Origin: Monarcha castaneiventris obscurior
Lineage: Eukaryota; Chordata; Aves; Passeriformes; Monarchidae
Assembly: GCA_026261815.1 (NCBI GenBank)
Contig: JAMPIT010000484.1
Coordinates: 15,288,501 to 15,352,500 of the forward strand
Reading direction: 5' to 3'
DNA: 64,000 bases
The notes under the pieces are model-generated. The model was not told where the DNA came from and did not search any database. It was given only the letters and a program-made list of their open reading frames with translations. Shown here piece after piece: positions 12,601-25,000 of this stretch; positions within the stretch are counted from its first letter, which is position 1, and each line of letters begins with the position of its first letter. Made by a program: the position numbers and the translations under genes.

Positions 12601-12932
12601 GGATTTCCTTCCTTCTGTTTTGAACTGATATGTAAGAGGAAATCCGTAGATGTTCCTGTTTTGAGTAAACCTTTTGCTAAGGAGTTCTGCCTGTGCATTT
12701 AAAAAAAGAATGGAAAGAAAAAGGTTATGTTGATTCAGAAATAACGCTAGAAGTAGCAGATCCATTTCTGAAGGCTTTGCAGCCAAAAAGCACAGTGCAA
12801 AAATGCTCTCTCCCTGTTTACTTTTAACCTCTGGTTTGTCTTGGATCTGATTCTTAGTAGGCGGTGTTATCTTACAGAAATCGCAGCCTCTCTCGCCACC
12901 CCTTTTGTGTAAAGGGTCCTGCCTGTAAAAGC
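12601..12932 (+). promoter_or_regulatory. STAB1: Probable STAB1 proximal promoter / 5'UTR
   Basis: This is placed by position only. There is no clear TATA box at a fixed distance and no CpG island. An ETS/PU.1-like AGAGGAAA (12635-12642) is the only motif that fits a macrophage gene, and a motif this short occurs often by chance. An AG at 12876-12877 after TTATCTTAC could be an acceptor, in which case the true first exon would lie further upstream. Confidence 0.3.
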
Positions 12933-13013
12933 ATGAAAATGCATCCTCCTGGATTGCTGTTTTTCTTCTTAGCAGCATGCTTCACTCCCACAGCTGACTG
13001 CCAGAGTCAGAAG
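12933..13013 (+). CDS. STAB1: STAB1 exon 1: start codon and signal peptide
   Basis: Encodes [20 protein letters not shown] then ADCQSQK. The hydrophobic [11 protein letters not shown] core is a typical signal peptide, with probable cleavage near ADC. The first ATG (12933) has A at -3; a second in-frame ATG two codons later (12939) is an equally good start. Donor AAG|GTAAGT, phase 0. Confidence 0.85.
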
Positions 13014-16000
13014 GTAAGTCTGCGAGTCTTTGTTTAAATGTTTATTGAACTGTTCTTCATGTTTGGATGGCAGCGTGTTAGGAAATAGTCCTCTCCACAA
13101 CTCATTTTTTCATTTACATTTAGTTATGCAGAATAACATCCCTAAAAACTGTAGGGCTGTAGGGTATCTTCTCTGTGGTCCAAACTGAGGAACTAAATAT
13201 AAGGTTGAAGGGAACTACCTGAGTTTTAAATCAGATTAAATTTGTGTCTGTGTTTGGCATTGAACTTGAAAGTAGCAATATCAGAGGGAATCTGATATTC
13301 CCATCTTTGTCCTCTGCTAGTTTCAGTATGTGGGATGGGAACTTCATATCTGTCAGGACAGGTCCGTAAGTTTCTCAGGAGAATTTCACTTTAAAAAAAT
13401 TTTTACAATCTCATCAATTTGTTCCTTTGCAACAGTTTGTTTCAAGTGTGTTTCCCAAGAGCTCCTCAGTAAGGACTGTTGAATACATTCCATTTTATTT
13501 CAATTTTGTTGATTTTCTTTTGATTCCTTCATCTCTGTTCTTGTGTTTAGCAGCAGCATCTAGGAGAATGTGTGATGCCTTTGTAGATCTGTTCTCTAGA
13601 CTCCATGATGAGGCAGCCCAGCTCCTGTGGGCTGGAATTCACACTAATTCACATTATATTGTCTTCTGCCATCCCCCTCCTTGTGTCCTGCTGTTGGAGG
13701 AATGAACTGGCCTGCAAAGCCAGGAGTTGTGGGGGGCATTTTGAAATTTCCTTGGGAAGGGAAACTCCCTATGGAGGGTTGTCCTGTCTTGAATGACACA
13801 GCAGGGCCTGTGGGGAGTGAAGAGACCTGTGAGTCTTAAGGACTTGATATAGAAAAAAACCAGAGGTCTGGAAAGGTGTTTCAGTGTCAGACCTTTGGGT
13901 GGAAGGTTTTGTATAGACCCTTTCATGAAAGGGTTATAAATGACTACTAGGAAGGCTTGTAGGATCATTAAGGTGACTTTAGTCACCCTAATGAAGTGTC
14001 TCTAGGGCTGGATTTCATTTGTCTGGAGATGTGGGTTCCAGGCAGATGGGTTCCAGATTGTGTTCAGACATGTGGGCTCGTGTCTTCAGCTGGTGTAAGT
14101 GGAAATGTAGGTCTCTCTACTTGGAGACACTGTTATCTCTGCAATCCCTGAGGAATCTGGCTTGCCAGGAAACCATTACATTATCAGGTATGAGTACCCA
14201 CTTACAGAGAAGTTAAGTGTTTTGAATCACCTCTGCAGCAGTTCATTTAATCCAGGAATAACTCCCTTTTAGAGTTTTTTCCTCAGAAAGTTCCCTCTTT
14301 ATGGAGAAAGAGAAGAATCATTTGAAAGGTTATAATGGGAGATAAGGAAAAATAAGAATCTAATGAAGCCTTCTCTGGTAGTTTAGGATACCCATTGGAT
14401 CTGATTGGAATAGGAGTGCTTCCACAGGAGGCTTTTGCTGGCTCACACGGGCCATTGAGAGAGAAGAGAGATTTTGTGCTGTTTTTCAGTGATGTTATGT
14501 CAGGGCTCAGCTTTAATGGTTCAAACACAACAGTGAATTTGTTAGTCTGCTTTGGGTTTCTTTATAGCTCTTGCTATGGGCTGGGGAAGATGCAGCAGAT
14601 GTGAGAACTATGCAAGTTTTTCTGCTGGGAGGAGGCCAATCCCAGGCTGTGCTGGAGGAGGAATGGAGGCAGGTGGGAAATGAGGAGAGTGGTCTCAGCA
14701 TCCCCATGTTTCCAGAGCTCTGCAGCTGAGATGCTGGGAAACACCCAGGGCAATGGAAGATCTTATGTTATGTGATCTTTGAGCTTGATTGTTCATCCTC
14801 ATGCTAAAAAGTGTCTTCCTTGAACAAGTGTGAAGGGTTTGTGTGTCCAGGAGCTGCTGGTCTGTTCAGCTCAAGTGTTATTGAGAACTTCTTGGGGAGG
14901 TACATGGCTATAATGACTCAAGCATGTGTCTACAGCTCTATTTTGTAAAGGACAAATGCTCTGGAAACTTGATGATTCATTAGATAATGGCTATTTCCAG
15001 AACTGGCTCCCAGGATTGTTGGAGCCAAACACTGACGTCCAAATATGTTTTTTTTTCTTCCTTGAGATTTTGCCCCGCAGGAGGATTTGTGTTATGGGTT
15101 GGGAGGAAAAGATAAAGGGTGAAAATGAAGGGAATGAAACTAGCCCTTACGAAATACTTCCCAGCTTATTCTCTTGAGGTGGAATGCGAGAAATGAGCAC
15201 TTGAGAAGTGAGGGACATCTGTTCAGAGAGGAGGGAAGGAAACACAGCAGCATCCAGAAGCTTCCATGTGTCTCAGCTGAGTGCACAGAGCAGTAGCTGC
15301 TCTTGCACAAGCATTTGAGTTCAGGGAGAGAGCACAGCACAGCCTGGAAGACAGAGGCACCCTGGCTCTTGACTTCTGTTGGCTGCAGCTAGATGTCTTC
15401 TGCTTTAAAAGCTTCTTTTCATTTTGGAGATATTTGAGAGCATCAGTCCTCCTTTTCTGTTCCTTTGTACACAAACTGTGACCCAGTCCAGGCTCACCTG
15501 ATCAGAGCAGTGACTGGCACCAGGCAGCACTGCTGCATCACAGGGACAGACATTCCCTCTTGCTGCTTCCTTTCCAGTGGCTTCACACTTAGAAGCAGCA
15601 GTCAAAGATGAGCCCAAGGGAGCAGTGCATCATTGTTTTCCATGAGGCTGTGCCCCAGCAGCCACTTCAGACTCAAACTTCTGTCTGTCTTCCATCCTCT
15701 CCAGAATCTGAGTATCCGGACTGTTGCGTTTATGTCCCTTGATTCCCTTTTCTGCTTTCCTAAGACACAAAGCTCTCCAGAAAATGACTGCTTCATCAGT
15801 TCTGTCACTCAAATAAGACGGGAAATATTTTTTTGTAATACTTTTCCACTCAGCTGTTTTCTTCCTCTTTCCTCCTGCCTGTTGCTGCTGACACAAGCAT
15901 ATTCCTTATAAAAAGGGGAAGGTCTTACTGGAAAGCTGCCTAAAGCTTATGAAGTGTCCCAGTAGGGTAGGGGGGATTCCACAATAACTGTCTTGTCTTG

Positions 16001-19000
16001 GAGGCCTGCAAGTAATTAAACGTGCCAACAGGGAGGAATGGCAAACACCCACCTCTCCCACTCTCCATTTCCACTGAGAAACGGAGCCACGTTGATGAAG
16101 GAAAGAGAAGGGAAGTAGAATAAAGTGTGAATAATGGTGTCTTCCTCCACCACCATGACAGAGAACACATTTAATGGCCCGACTGTGTCTGATGCCTGAA
16201 AGTACAGACAAAGTAGAGGGCTGGAGAATTTTAATTTAGTGTTTTGTGCTCTACTATTTATGTGGTCTTTTTGAAACAGATAGGGTGGCTCCCATACCTG
16301 GTAAAGGTTTGTGGCATAATTCTAACTCACAGGAAGGAGTCCACATCTGTATTTCTTGCTCAGGTATCTTCCTTTTTCCAAGGCATTGTCCCGGAAGGTT
16401 AACGCTGGGATTTGGTGGAACTAGAAAGGAGCTGTGCTGTTCTGTGAGATCTGTGTTCCTGGCTTCAACTGGCTCCTTTCAAAAGCCTAGCTTTAATCTG
16501 GAGTCCTAATTTAGGCTCCAATCAAATGGCTGGATGGACTTCTTCCCTACCCCATCAATGGCACTGCTGATCTTTAGAGGCAGAGTACTCTGGAAGCAGC
16601 ATCTTTTTTATTCATCCATATTGTTTGTCTTCTCTGTTTTGCTCCATGAAAAATGGGATATCTCCCCTGACTGCTCTGTGTTGGTGGCAGCAAAGCTGAT
16701 CTCTGTTCTGCTGGATAACATTAGTAAAGCTGGTGCTCACAGGAGAGGTGGATTTGGTGGATCTCAGATTGGTTTTGAGCTCTTTGTAATGCAAGGGAGT
16801 CCTTGACGTAACAGGTTCCAGGGGATTCTGCTGCCAGGGGAACTGGAGGTTGCTGTGTGGTAAGAAAGCCTCAGAAGCACAACTAGAAGTTAATACCCAT
16901 GGGAAGGGCAACCACAGCCACAGAAATAATTTCCTTCACTTGGTGGCATTCTTGCATGGATGGCTGCAGAAGGTGGATCCATACACATGAGGAAAAGCTC
17001 AATGACTTCAGTCAGAGGGAATGAGTCAGGAAACATTCCAGGGACATGTCCCTGTGGACTTGAGGGTTATCTCTCAGGAGGTTTTCCTGACAGGGTCGGC
17101 TGGCTATCATCTGGGAGGGCCTTCCTGAGCTCTTGATAACTGATGGGAAGCCATGGGCTTCCTCTCATGCCTTGAGACAAATGTATGTATATGGGCTTAA
17201 GTTCAGAGGAAACAAAGCTGAGATTGCTGATGGGAATCCAAAACAAGGAGTTCAGGGGACAGGAGGGCTGCTGCATTAGCAGCATTGTTCAGGATTGGCT
17301 TAAAAATTCCAGATCAAGGCCTCCTCCCAAAATTTGATCTAATGTTTTTATTTTTAGAAAATACAGTGCCTGTAGAGGCACAGTTGAGATGAGCTCCGTG
17401 GGTTTTTTCCAGTCAATGACCTTCTGGGGCATACACTCTCCTGCCTCTCAGCTTTTTTCTGTCATCAGCAGGGGCGAACACTGTCTTTTTAGAAAATTAC
17501 CAATGAGGTTTCCATGCAGTTACTTGTTTCCGGAAGCTTAGAAATTCAAGGAAATGCTTTTGGAGCAAAGTCACGAGTTTTAATGACAGGTTGGCATGTG
17601 ATGATCATTCACTCTGGGGCTGTACTTTGACATCTGCTCTGGCTGTGTTTCATTTGGAGAAGCAAGGTGGTACAGGAAAGCCCTGTGAGGAAAACCAAAC
17701 CCCTAAACTTATTCTGGTTGGGTGGAAGGACTTAGCTGATTTAATCACCAGCCATGTGATATATCCAAGTGTCCTACCTGATCTTCGTGCCAATGTTTAT
17801 GGAGTCCTTCTCACCTGGGGTCAAAGCATCAAGGTGTTCAGAGAGGTGCAGAGCACCTTTCCTTTTCAGTCACCATCCTGTACCTCCTCAAAAACAATTG
17901 CCATGAGAAATATTTCTGTGAGCAGCTCCTGGCTCTGGGAAATCGACTGAACTAACACAGCCAGCTCTGCAGACCTGTGGAACAGCAGTGTAACACCCAG
18001 TGAGCTGGATTTTATCAGTGGCATGGAAAAGATAAATGCTGTGTTGCCTTTTAATTCAGTGTCTTCTGGCAAGGGTTATGAATTTAGGGCTTATCCTCAC
18101 ACATCACTACCACGTGTCTGTAAAAGATCAGCCGAAATTAGCAGTGCAGAGTTGTGATTATTTTAGAAAAAGTTAGAATTTTTGCTGTGGGTTGTAGAGG
18201 AAGGATAAGATAGCTGTGATCTGCCCTGTTGCTTCTAGCTGAGATCCAGGTGGATCCAAGCATGCAGCACCATGACGGGGGGTTTAGCCCATGGGAGTGT
18301 GTGGTACCTCCCAGCAGCTGCACTGGCCACTGCCATCCCCAGTGCTATCTAACAAATGGTGCAACCTGATAAAGCTATTACAAGTTGTCACGATAAGTGA
18401 TAGGATAACAATTTAATTTGGGGCCATTTCCTTTCTGTTTTTTCTTTTTAAGTTAAAATCCATGCGTTGCAATGTCAAGACGATGTTCACCTTGAATACA
18501 GCGTGTACTTCTTGTGCTGCAGTGCCTAAAATGTTGTGTCCAAGAGGCTGGTTAAAGACCACCCAAAGATTAGGAGTGAGGGACTGCAGGTAAGGCCTAT
18601 TTCCTCACTGTGTTATGCTTTTGGTGCAGCCCTGCTATGCAGGGAGTAGCTTGTGTCTTCAGGAGAACACACACGTGGTGTTCAGTTGTAAAGGTCCAAG
18701 GAGTTTTGTTTTCAGATGGGTTTATGGCCCCTATTATTGTTGCTTTTGTCTCCTTGCAAATCCCACAGACTTTTTGCTGGGCAGGTTCTATATACACAGA
18801 GCAAATTAAATGACAATAAACTCTTAACTTGCCCTAAACAATCTGAGTTTGCTAATCCTGCTGTGTAGCAATTTAACAGAGGTCTGTCTAGCATAGGAAC
18901 CTGTTTCAGACCCAGAATTCCTTAGTGGCTTATTAGGAAAATAATATAATGATAGTTCCCCTTGTATATCCTCCCAGCTTCCAGCAATAATCCTCTGAAC

Positions 19001-22000
19001 TTTTTACCTTCCTAGTTCACTTTATGACAATTGCTTGTTCATGTGTTCCTTGCTCATACTCTGTTGAGCTTGGCTGGTAGGAAAAGGATGAAGGAAAACT
19101 GAATTTACTTAGGAGGCTTTTGTAAAATGAAACACTATAGATTATTGTTTGTGTATGTATTCAGCAGTGAATGTTAACTGTTAATATATAGCTCCATTGT
19201 CTGCTCTTTCTGTGATTCCCTCAAAATACTTTAAAAATAGTGGTGGCAGTTTTGCAGTTCATAGCAGTTTTTGCACACACACAGGAGTCAGATGGAAGCC
19301 AAAGCAGCAGTGCTATTGAGACAGTTTCCAAGTTCCTTTTGGGAAGGATGTGGGGCCAAAAATAAAATGAAGTGTAAGAATAATGTGAGTCTATGCAGTT
19401 TTTCTGAGTGTTATCTACTCTTGTGGTGGTTGTTGGATAGACCCAAGAATAGTTTTGTACTGTGTACGTGCAGAACAAGAGGCACTGCCACCGAGGACCC
19501 AGACTGTGTGTAGAGGGGAGGGATGATGGGTTGAAAAGAAGATGCTTCTTTAGGGGATTTAAGGCATTTGTCCAAGATTTAAAAGAGAATCTATGAATAA
19601 TACAGCTATTAAATCCAAATTTACTGCATCTCAATCTGGACTCTTTAGTAAAAAGACGGAAAGGAAAAAAAGACAGAAAAGACAGAAAGTCCTGAAAGGA
19701 GATTTTGTTCTTTCAATCTTATTTTGGATGTGAAGTTGAATGCTGAGTCACCCTGGAAATCCTAACTTTTTTTCTCTGCTGTTTAACCCTCCAGCACCCA
19801 AGGTTTCCATCCTGGTGCAAGATCCCATCTCACTCCCAGTCCCTGACAGATTTCTTGTAACCAATCTTTGTGGCTCAAATCTATGGGCCTCCTTAGAGAG
19901 GACATACCTGGAGCAAAACCCCTTGTGTATGTGTGCATGGAACAGGGGATGAGGGCCCTTCCCTCCCTTCAGAGCTCAGGGCATTGCAGTGTGATCACCT
20001 AGAAACCCTCCAGCAGGCCTGTGCTGGGTTTGTGGTGTAATCATAATCTTGGATTGTTCTTTTTAAGATACTCTGTCAAGTTAGGAGAAAATACCCTCTC
20101 CCTGCCAGGGTGCCATCACATGTGTAAGAAGGAAATTGAGGAGAGAAAGTGCTGTCCAGGATTCTGGGGTACAGAGTGCTATGGTAAGTTTTGGGATTTT
20201 TTTATTACAACCTCTAGCTGCTGAACAGGTCAAAACAGTTTTAATAGGAGGCATTAAATATATATATTGAGATTATTAATTTTCATTATTCCTTGAACAC
20301 GCACAAGGTCTCCATTATCTGTCTGCTCAGCAAATAATCTCTTTGCTCCAGATGAGCTGAATCCCCTTACATTTAACACATAACATAACCTCCTGTGGTG
20401 GAACTTCCTTTTGTCTCTTCTATAAAAATAAACTTTTGGAAAGGGATGTTTTTGTTCCTCTTTACGAAAGTTTCCAAAGGAAGAGGAAGATCTTTCTGAT
20501 ATCCCTCTAGTCTGCAGCGCGTGTGCCACGTGTGCTGCTCTCTAGTCTGGAGTTAGTCAGCCACAGAAAACACTTAGCAATTCCAACCCAAGGTGAAAAT
20601 AACCATCCCAAAACTCCCACTCAGATTTATGCCAAGTAATGAGAATTTGTTTTGTCTTGTCTCAAAAATCCAAAAGCAAGGCCTACTAAGCTGAACATTT
20701 CTCACACGTTTGACTGATGGAACATGGAAAGACCCCCTCCAGTTCTGCAGAAAATGGGAGACTGAGTGCTTGAGCCTGTTCTCACACTGGCTTTGAATAA
20801 GCAACTGGTTTCATCAGAGGAATCACATGCCCAAAATTATCAGAAATAGTCCCCAGAATTTGGAGGTACCCCACTCTAAAGATTTGTGGACCTTGTTTTT
20901 CTGGGCACACTTCCAGCTCTTCATGAAGTCTGGGAGAGCTGAAAATGCTCAGTGTCTTTGCAAAGCAGGCTCTTGTCTGTCCCGAGTTCCAGAACTGCCC
21001 TCACCTCTCAGTGCTGCTGGCAGCAGTGGCCCAGCCTCAAAAAATGTTTCAGTGCTTTTATTGAAATTCAGTTAGTTATGGCTTGTTGGGACTTTTCCTT
21101 AGACCTTTCACCTCTGGGCCAGTGTTAGGCGTGCTGGATAATTTGCTGGTGAAGAGGTCTTTGTTTTGTACTGCTGGAATACCCAGGGGAGGAGGAGATT
21201 TAAAGGTGCTGATTGTTCAATCTAATCTCTTCTGTCCTGTCTCTTACCTGCTAGAGTGTCCAGGTGGCTCTGACAATCCCTGCAATGGCCATGGGACATG
21301 CTTGGATGGTATACAGCAAAATGGGACCTGCATCTGCAAGGTCAGTGCACAGTTTACTCCGAGGGTGATGTGCTTTGCCAGAGGGAGTTGTTTGTGTGGT
21401 GTCTGTGCAGGTGCTCTGGGTGAAGGCTGCCCTTCTGCCTGGAAGGCCATTTGCAGCTCCTTTCATTCCAGCATCATTTATATCAACTAAAATCAGCATC
21501 AGTGTCTGAGGTTTTCCTGCAGCATTGGTGTGGTCTGCAATAGCACTAAAACAATGTTGGTGATGGTGTGGAGTCAGGAAGAATCTCAAGGGTGAAATTA
21601 AGAAAGAATTGCATTAATTTAACCCCTGAAATAATTAGTGTCAGTCTGTGACTGCAAGAAGCCCTGAGACACTTGGCTATTGATGAGCTGTACCAAGGTA
21701 GGCAGAGGCTCCCTCTCTCAGGAAAAGCAGGAGAGACCAGAAAGAAAATTTAGAGCGGATATTTTTTTCTTTATTCTTTACTGCCCAGACTTAGTACAAC
21801 CAAAGCATAAACAATTCCTGCACATTTAAATTGGATAGAGCAGTGTTTCTAAAATGTATAGGGTAATGAATCAGTGTCAGACTTGAAATGTTCCCTGATG
21901 AACTGTGTATTTTTACAGCATCCTTAATTAACAGCTCAAATCCTACCTCTTGGACTCATCTTTGAGAAAAGTTGATTTTGGATTTAACTCAAAGACACCT

Positions 22001-25000
22001 TATATCAACTAAAATATATGCTGAAGGTCCCTGAGCCCTGTAAAATCAATGTAAAAAATCCCACTGGTATTCGTGAATTCCAGATTCCTTTTTCAGAGAG
22101 ATTATCAGGAGCCAGCTGGAACATTCCTGTCTGTCTCTAATTAGGATATTATTTTGTCAGTGTCCACCAGAGTTTCCTGGCATTTGCATGCCCTCTGTAT
22201 GTCAGCTTACACTGGGATCTCCTTTGCCATGGGGGCTGGTTAGGGCTGGAGCACTGAGATCAGTTTTCTTCACTGTGTTGCTTCAGATGTCACAGAAAAT
22301 CAAAAATGGGGAGAGACTTTGAACCATAACCATGTGTGAAACAATAGAGTGATACAGAAAAATAATATCTGGCACATTTTGGGGCCCTTCTAGGAGCAAT
22401 ACAGTGGGTATGGCTGCCAGAACTGCAGAGATGAAAATCGCTTTGGCCCAGACTGTCAGTCAGGTAAGAACAAGTCATTCAAGTGAAACCTCCACAAAAA
22501 TAACTGAAAACAAGGAAGGAGGAGGGGGAGGTTGAGTGAGGAAGGTGCTGGAGAGGGGGAAAGTGACAGAGAGCTGGCAGTGTTCAGTAGCAGGTGTCTG
22601 GGCATTTTGTCTTTGTGCCCTTCTGCACTGTCCCATTAAACAAATGATTTTCAGGCTTTCACTCAAACAGACCATTTTTCCTGTTGTAAATATCTCTCTC
22701 TCCCCCCTTACCAGGGCTATCCCACTTTCCTCTCTCTTTTTAGCCAGGCCATTACCTACATCCCTGAAACAACCCACACTCACTTCCCAACTGTTTTTCA
22801 GACTTCTGTAACAGCTCCACTTGTCTCTCAGCTTCTTCCTTGCTGCCCACTGTTGTGCCTCGCAGGTATGGCATTTTGGGAGGTGATTTATGGGCAGTGC
22901 AGCCTGTCTGTCACAGGAGCCCTTTTTGTCTAGCTCCTGCTTCCTTGTGTCCACACAGGTGAGATAGGTGTGATCTTGGTGGTTGTGCTCATGTATTAAA
23001 ACACATGCCTGAAAAGCTGGTCTAGATCTTGCATCCAGGGCTGCCCTTACCTTATCTTCTTGAGCCCAGGACATGCAATTTACCTTCTCAAAGCTCTGAC
23101 TGGCATGGCCAACTTTTAAAAGGACCTAGTGGATTATTAGTGGGAAATCAGGATGCCAAGTCCTAGGGCAGCTGGCCAATGTGTTCCTGGAGCCCCTTGC
23201 ACTGCCTGGCAGCTGAGGGGCTGAAGTTTTGTCTGGACTTCCCTTGCAGAGTGTGACTGTGTGCATGGGGAATGCAGCAGCGGCGTCGCTGGGAACGGGA
23301 GCTGCACGTGCTATGGAGGCTACACGGGCCCCAGGTGTGACCAAGGTAAACACACTGGTGGCTGCAGAGGGGCTGGGACCTATGACAGGGGCTTGGGTGC
23401 ATGTGTCCCTAAAGGGGGACAGTGAATATGTTGAGAATGTAGACGAAAGATGATTTGAACACTGGAGATTGAGATAGAGGGAAGAACTGGGGTCTGCTCC
23501 CCACTTTGTGACAGAGGTCAAGATGTGCCATTTCTGTATGCCCCAGTTCTTTCTCTGGAAACCAGCTAGATCCCTTCTCTCAGCCTTGGAGGATCTGACT
23601 ACCTAGGCTGCCAGGAGCTTAGAGCTGCCTGCATTGCTCATATCCTCTAGCTTTTATGCCAGCTCGAGGTCCTTGGAAACCACATTTGCCTTTATTTCCA
23701 GGTATTCTGTAAGGTGAATTGTATCTTCTCCCAGTGCCTTACATGCTCAAAGGGAAACTCTCTTTGCTGTGTGATTGCAGAGCTCCCCCTTTGCAAAGGA
23801 GTGACATGTGAGGCCAACAGCGAGTGTGTGGTGAGGGATGGGACGGCCGTGTGTGACTGCAAGCTGGGCTACAGAAAACAGGGCAGCACTTGCCAAGGTG
23901 AGAAACTTCTCCATGACCCTAAATGGTCCTGTTTGGAAAAAATCCTGTTGCACTGGTATCTGCAGAGGAGTTTGATTACTGTGAACATGATGCCTACTTC
24001 ACTGCAGAGGCTTAAGAACCTGTTTTTTTCAGGAATCCTCATAAGATTAGGGGCTAAGCTTTTGGCTCTCCTCTCACTTGGGCATGAAAGTAAGAAGTGA
24101 ATTAGAGTTGCAGGTCCCATCCAGCACTCACTTATAAGTATGTACTAAATAATGACAGCAGAATATTGGTGAGTCTGAACCAGTTTAAATAATGTGTGGA
24201 ATTAGAGGAGTTCTTCACTGATTTGATTTTCAAGTTTGTGAATTGGTTTCCTTAAAAGGAAGTTGATAAGATGCATGTGATCAGCTAGCTATGGATAGCT
24301 GCTTTCACTGGCTCTTTACAGGTTTTGCTGACCAAACTGCAGTTTCATGTATCCTCAGACACAATGCAAATTCAGAATCAATCCAAGCATCCTCTGTCAC
24401 TCACACTTTTGTTTCTGAAGTAACATGGAAAATGTGTCATCCAAATGGCTCAGGATAAAACCCCCCAAATGTCTGCTGCCTGGAATGATTTCATTTTCCT
24501 GTGAAATTTCAGAAGTTTAATAGTACAAATTCCTTATGCTCCATTCTTTCCATGCCTTTTGCAGCCTGCTGTGCTGCATTGAGTGCTGTTTTGAAAACAG
24601 AAGTTTGGTTCTGCTCACCTCTAATCTCTTTAATTGCAGCTCAGGATCCTTGTACTCCTTCTCCATGTTCCCCCTTTGCTGCGTGTAAAGCTCTTGGATC
24701 ACGAACCTATCAATGTACCTGCAAAGAAGGATTTCAAGGAGATGGAAAGATTTGCCAGCCCATCAACCCTTGTGTTGATAGCAATGGAGGCTGTCCAGAA
24801 AACTCTACAATTTGTGTTTACAGACGTCCAGGAGAGGTAAGGGCAATAACAGCCAAGGTCTGAAAAATGGGCAGGGGAGAAGTTCTTCAAATGAGACAAT
24901 GAACGTGTGGGTCAAATCTGCTTTCCTCACCTCAGGTTTTGCAAAGGGAAAGCAGACAGCTCTTTTGTAGGACAACTAACAGGGTAAAAGATGGTGAATG

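Larger units (their letters stand above)
5956..12932. other. NISCH-STAB1 intergenic region
   Basis: About 7 kb between the NISCH poly(A) signal and the STAB1 start codon. I see no coding exon with conserved protein content, no tRNA or rRNA and no CpG island. It holds a degraded CR1 fragment (about 6440-6580), a perfect hairpin (11927-11960), short T and A runs, and presumably the STAB1 promoter near its right end. The open frames of 60-130 codons on both strands have no recognisable protein character. Confidence 0.7.
13014..18452 (+). other. STAB1: STAB1 intron 1 (5.4 kb)
   Basis: The longest intron of the gene, AT-rich and without recognisable coding exons. Notable content is an 18-bp perfect palindrome (13917-13934) and a 13-bp imperfect inverted repeat (13966-13993). 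Large first introns often carry enhancers, but no specific element can be named from sequence alone. Confidence 0.75.

Noticed and set aside
5956..12932. Hidden protein gene or RNA gene between NISCH and STAB1
   Set aside because: I read the short open frames on both strands and found no conserved-looking peptide chain with splice sites, and no tRNA or C/D box pattern with a closing stem.
12586..12978. 130-codon minus-strand open frame overlapping STAB1 exon 1
   Set aside because: No similarity to any family I know; it covers promoter and signal-peptide sequence on the opposite strand.
22475..23074. 199-codon open frame on the minus strand
   Set aside because: It overlaps STAB1 introns 5-6, has no recognisable motif, and its poly-proline and lysine-rich runs come from low-complexity sequence.
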